26,549 nucleotides of DNA, taken from positions 1-26,549 of the forward strand of contig JBGCDD010000237.1 of the NCBI GenBank assembly GCA_045105075.1. The letters run 5' to 3'. The notes below the pieces were generated by a model that saw only the letters and a program-made list of their open reading frames with translations, did not search any database and had not been told where the DNA came from. Below are positions 23,688 to 26,549 of the stretch, piece by piece (the first letter of the stretch is position 1; the number at the start of each line of letters is the position of its first letter). The DNA comes from JBGCDD01 sp045105075 (GTDB lineage: Bacteria; Pseudomonadota; Alphaproteobacteria; Rhodobacterales; Rhodobacteraceae). Made by a program: the position numbers and the translations under genes.

Positions 23688-23699
23688 TAGACTGTTGGC
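23688..23699 (+). promoter_or_regulatory. Possible -10 element of a leaderless DUF1906 transcript
   Basis: TAGACT (23688-23693) lies exactly six bases before the ATG at 23700, and no Shine-Dalgarno sequence precedes that ATG. If TAGACT is a -10 box, transcription would start at or next to the A of the start codon. The -35 region is weak (CTGGCC, 19 bases upstream). Confidence 0.35.
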
Positions 23700-24779
23700 A
23701 TGACCATGACCCGCCGCCGCTTTGCCCAATTGTCTCTGGCGACCTGCGCCGCGCCCACCTGGGCCGCCGTGCGCACGGACACCCGCGCCCACATCATCGA
23801 CATGGCCAATGCGCCGTTCTTTGATCGCGACCAGGTGCCGCGTGATCTGGACGGCGCCAACGCCTGCACCCGGCCCAATCACGATTTTCTCGACGGGCTG
23901 GTCAATTCCGGCGTCGACACGGTGCTGCGCTACTATTCCGACACCAACAACGCCAATCTGAATTGCAAGAACGTCACCACGCGCGAACGCGATCTGCTGC
24001 ACGATCATGGGCTTGCGCTGGCGATTGTGTACCAACACGAAGGGCGCGCCAAAAACCGCTATACCGGGGCGCGCGCGGTGCAAGACGCCCAGTTCTGCCT
24101 GGACCGCGCGCGCAAGATCCGCCAGCCCCAAGGTTCGACCATCTATTTCGGCGTTGATTCCGATGCCGCACTGAACACCGATCAGGGCGTGATCGACTAC
24201 TTCACCCAAATCAACCGCGCGTTTCAGGGCCGCTTTCAGGTCGGGATCTACGCCGCCGGTGCCCGTTGCGAGCTGATCCGCCGCCGTGATCTGGCCGATG
24301 CGTTCTGGGTCCCCGAAGCCCCCGCCTGGGCCGGCACCCGCGCGTTTATGAATTCCGGCCAATGGAGCGTGTTTCAAAACAAGACCAACATCAACAACTC
24401 GCGCACCACCGCCGATCTGGGCCAACCGCTGCACATCGACACCGACATCATGAACCCCGCCGCCGGCACCACTTTGGGCGGGTTCACACGCGACGGGTCG
24501 ATCAAACACTATGACCGCGCCCGCCTGAACGCCGTTGCAGCCGCGCGCCATTGGGTCACCGCCAGCCAGCTTGATGTGTTTGAGGACCCCGGCGGGCGCA
24601 AAACCTCGCATATCTGCATCGCGCGTACGGTACATGTGCTTGAAATGGGCACCGATTGGGCCTGGGTCGATCTGGACGAAGACGGCATTGGCGATGGCTA
24701 CGTGCGCACAACCGATCTGGCACCGCTGAAAAACATGCCGAAATGGCGCCGCAGCGGGTGCAAACTGCCAGACATTTGA
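23700..24779 (+). CDS. Tat-exported DUF1906 (Rv2525c-like) protein with C-terminal SH3-like domain
   Basis: A 359-residue protein. Residues 4-8 read T-R-R-R-F, a twin-arginine signal followed by a short hydrophobic stretch ending near W-A-A (about 23), so it is probably exported folded by the Tat system. Residues about 30-260 match the DUF1906 glycoside-hydrolase-like TIM barrel: V-L-R-Y-Y-S-D-T, an A-I-V-Y-Q-H-E-G strand, I-Y-F-G-V-D-S-D and V-G-I-Y-A-A-G. These are shared with Rv2525c of Mycobacterium, a Tat substrate linked to the cell wall. The tail (about 290-345, LDVFEDPGGRKTSH ... WAWVDLDEDG ... GYVRTTDL) looks like a bacterial SH3 domain, which often binds peptidoglycan. A role in cell-wall turnover is likely; catalytic activity is unproven for the family. 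An in-frame ATG at 23706 is an alternative start. Confidence 0.82.
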   Translation: MTMTRRRFAQLSLATCAAPTWAAVRTDTRAHIIDMANAPFFDRDQVPRDLDGANACTRPNHDFLDGLVNSGVDTVLRYYSDTNNANLNCKNVTTRERDLLHDHGLALAIVYQHEGRAKNRYTGARAVQDAQFCLDRARKIRQPQGSTIYFGVDSDAALNTDQGVIDYFTQINRAFQGRFQVGIYAAGARCELIRRRDLADAFWVPEAPAWAGTRAFMNSGQWSVFQNKTNINNSRTTADLGQPLHIDTDIMNPAAGTTLGGFTRDGSIKHYDRARLNAVAAARHWVTASQLDVFEDPGGRKTSHICIARTVHVLEMGTDWAWVDLDEDGIGDGYVRTTDLAPLKNMPKWRRSGCKLPDI

Positions 24780-24796
24780 CAGGGGCATTTGACAGG
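24773..24796. repeat. Tandem 13-base duplication spanning the DUF1906 stop codon
   Basis: CATTTGACAGG occurs at 24773-24783 and again at 24786-24796, giving a period of 13. The first copy contains the TGA stop of the DUF1906 gene. Each copy contains TTGACA, a perfect -35 hexamer, but no good -10 lies at the right distance from either. Confidence 0.8.
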
Positions 24797-24834
24797 CGTG
24801 CCCACACCGTCTGGTCCTGCCCGCAAAGCTCTGC

Positions 24835-24846
24835 TAGGGCACGCCC
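24835..24846 (+). promoter_or_regulatory. Possible -10 element of a leaderless ABC-F transcript
   Basis: TAGGGC (24835-24840) lies six bases before the ATG at 24847, the same geometry as upstream of the preceding gene, and there is no Shine-Dalgarno sequence. The hexamer is a poor -10 match, so this is tentative. Confidence 0.25.
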
Positions 24847-26549
24847 ATGTTACGCATTTCCGACATCACATACGCCGTCGAGGGCCGCCCGCTGTTCGAG
24901 GGCGCCAGCGCCGTGATCCCCGAGGGCCACAAAGTGGGTCTGGTCGGGCGCAATGGCACCGGCAAAACCACCCTGTTTCGCATCATCCGCGGCGAATTGT
25001 CGTTGGAATCAGGCGACATTTCGATGCCTTCGCGCGCGCGCATCGGTGGCGTCGCACAGGAAGTTCCCGCCTCGGCCACCTCCTTGCTTGATACCGTGCT
25101 GGCCGCCGACACCGAGCGCGCCGAGTTGCTGGCCGACACCAGCCAGGACCCCACCCGCATCGCCGAAATCCAGACCCGGCTGACCGATATTGATGCCTGG
25201 TCCGCCGAGGCGCGCGCCTCCAGCATTCTCAAGGGTCTCGGCTTTGATGACGCCGAACAGCTGATGCCCTGTTCTGATTTTTCGGGCGGTTGGCGCATGC
25301 GCGTGGCTTTGGCGGCTGTGTTGTTCGCCAAGCCTGACCTGTTGCTGCTGGACGAACCGACCAACTATCTCGATCTCGAAGGCGCGCTGTGGCTGGAAAA
25401 CTATCTGGCGCGCTATCCCCACACGGTGATCATCATCAGTCACGACCGTGGCTTGCTGAACCGGGCTGTCGGCGCGATCCTGCATCTTGAGGACCGCAAA
25501 CTGACCTTTTACCAAGGCCCCTATGACCAGTTCGCCCGCCAACGCGCCGAAAAACTGGCGCTGGCCGAGGCGATGGCCAAGAAACAGGAAACCCGGCGCG
25601 CGCATCTGCAATCTTACGTCGACCGCTTCCGCTACAAGGCCGACAAAGCCCGTCAGGCCCAGTCGCGGATCAAGGCGCTGGCCCGGATGACGCCGATCTC
25701 CAGCCCGCAAGAGGCCGCTCTGCGCGCCTTTACCTTTCCCGAACCCGAAGAAATGTCGCCCCCGATCATCAATGTGGAAGGCGGCGTAACCGGTTACGGT
25801 GAAACAGAAGTTCTCAAGCGGCTGAACCTGCGCATTGATCAGGACGACCGCATCGCCTTGCTGGGCAAGAACGGTCAGGGCAAATCAACCCTGTCGAAGT
25901 TGCTGTCTGATCGTCTGCCCTTGATGGCCGGCAAAATGACCCGCTCTGGCAAGCTGCGCATCGGCTATTTCGCGCAACATCAGGTCGACGAGCTGTTTGT
26001 CGATGAAACCCCGCTGGACCATTTGCGCCGTCTGCGCCCAACCGAGGCCCCGGCGCGCTGGCGCTCGCGACTGGCCGGGTTTGGCCTTGGCCCTGCGCAG
26101 GCGGAAACAGTCGTCGGGCGGCTGTCGGGCGGGCAAAAGGCGCGCCTATCGCTGCTGATTGCCACGATTGATGCCCCGCACATGCTGATTCTGGACGAAC
26201 CCACCAACCACCTTGATATCGAATCGCGCGAGGCGCTGGTTGAGGCGCTGACCGATTATTCCGGCGCGGTCATTCTGGTTAGTCACGACATGCACCTGTT
26301 GTCGCTGGTGGCCGACCGGCTTTGGCTGGTCTCGGACGGGTCGGTCAAACCGTTTGACGACGATCTTGAGGCCTATCGCACCTTGCTTTTGGCCCGCGAC
26401 AAACCCGCCCCCAAGGCCGACGCGCCCAAGCCCAAACGCCCGTCGCGCGATGCGATCAATGCCCTGCGCGCTGACGTTAAGAAAGGCGAGCAACGCGTTG
26501 AAAAGCTGAACGATATGCGTGACAAGCTGGCCAAGAAACTGGCCGATCC
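24847..26549 (+). CDS. ABC-F family ATPase (YheS/Uup-like), 3' end outside the window
   Basis: The first 567 residues of a soluble twin-ABC protein with no membrane domain. ABC1 has Walker A G34-R-N-G-T-G-K-T, signature F-S-G-G-W and Walker B L-L-L-L-D-E-P-T-N-Y-L-D. A charged linker of about 225-285 (the P-site tRNA-interaction region in ABC-F proteins) follows, with R-Y-K-A-D-K-A-R-Q-A-Q-S-R. ABC2 has G-K-N-G-Q-G-K-S-T (340-348), signature L-S-G-G-Q and L-I-L-D-E-P-T-N-H-L-D. The C-terminal part enters a basic coiled-coil (KKGEQRVEKLNDMRDKLAKK) that is cut by the window edge. ABC-F proteins act on the ribosome in translation or antibiotic protection. The layout resembles housekeeping YheS; resistance ABC-F proteins usually have longer linkers. 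Confidence 0.95.
   Translation, partial: MLRISDITYAVEGRPLFEGASAVIPEGHKVGLVGRNGTGKTTLFRIIRGELSLESGDISMPSRARIGGVAQEVPASATSLLDTVLAADTERAELLADTSQDPTRIAEIQTRLTDIDAWSAEARASSILKGLGFDDAEQLMPCSDFSGGWRMRVALAAVLFAKPDLLLLDEPTNYLDLEGALWLENYLARYPHTVIIISHDRGLLNRAVGAILHLEDRKLTFYQGPYDQFARQRAEKLALAEAMAKKQETRRAHLQSYVDRFRYKADKARQAQSRIKALARMTPISSPQEAALRAFTFPEPEEMSPPIINVEGGVTGYGETEVLKRLNLRIDQDDRIALLGKNGQGKSTLSKLLSDRLPLMAGKMTRSGKLRIGYFAQHQVDELFVDETPLDHLRRLRPTEAPARWRSRLAGFGLGPAQAETVVGRLSGGQKARLSLLIATIDAPHMLILDEPTNHLDIESREALVEALTDYSGAVILVSHDMHLLSLVADRLWLVSDGSVKPFDDDLEAYRTLLLARDKPAPKADAPKPKRPSRDAINALRADVKKGEQRVEKLNDMRDKLAKKLAD

Noticed and set aside
23505..24788. 427-codon open frame on the minus strand
   Set aside because: Antisense to the DUF1906 gene and the start of ndk; no family motifs.

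Overview
The window looks like a chromosomal segment of a marine alphaproteobacterium of the Rhodobacterales / Roseobacter group. The evidence is high-GC codon use, tightly packed genes with ATGA or GTGA overlaps, a SPOR protein - D,D-carboxypeptidase - tmk - holB - tatD - metallo-beta-lactamase block typical of that order, a three-part TRAP transporter and an RTX-type secreted metalloprotease. The assignment is inferred from gene content; no rRNA or other decisive marker is present.

Layout. (1) Positions 1-806 hold insertion-sequence material: the start of an IS1182-like transposase leaving the left edge on the minus strand, and a broken IS30-family transposase on the plus strand. Positions 807-1375 hold no gene I can support. 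(2) 1376-4053 is a two-gene unit of an RND/MMPL-type exporter and a small secreted protein. A tRNA-Ser(UGA) follows on the minus strand at 4166-4255. (3) 4441-10126 is a six-gene housekeeping operon: an RlpA-like/SPOR lipoprotein, a D-Ala-D-Ala carboxypeptidase, thymidylate kinase, DNA polymerase III delta', a TatD nuclease and a PhnP-like hydrolase. The last five genes join by 4-base overlaps. (4) 10190-19886 is an accessory transport and catabolism region: an AEC permease, an Asp/Glu-racemase-family enzyme (minus), a thiamine-diphosphate enzyme, a LysR regulator (minus), and, divergent from LysR, a DadA-like FAD oxidoreductase, TRAP DctP-DctQ-DctM and a bile-acid-symporter-like permease. (5) 19856-22680 (minus) is a serralysin-like RTX protease translationally coupled to a cytochrome P450. 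(6) 22814-26549 holds a stand-alone TfoX C-terminal-domain protein, ndk (minus), a Tat-exported DUF1906 protein with an SH3-like tail, and an ABC-F ATPase that runs off the right edge.

How the genes may work together. Region 4 reads as uptake and breakdown of a small acidic or amino-acid-like compound. TRAP brings it in, the racemase-family enzyme and the FAD oxidoreductase could turn an amino acid into a 2-oxo acid, and the ThDP enzyme could decarboxylate or ligate that product, under LysR control. This is inference; the substrate cannot be read from the sequence.

The strongest oddities are: a serralysin-like protease whose Met-turn methionine is a valine (GTG for ATG) although its zinc motif is intact; GTGA coupling of that protease to a P450; a perfect 10-bp hairpin between dctP and dctQ; an enlarged DctQ; and four convergent gene pairs that overlap at their 3' ends.
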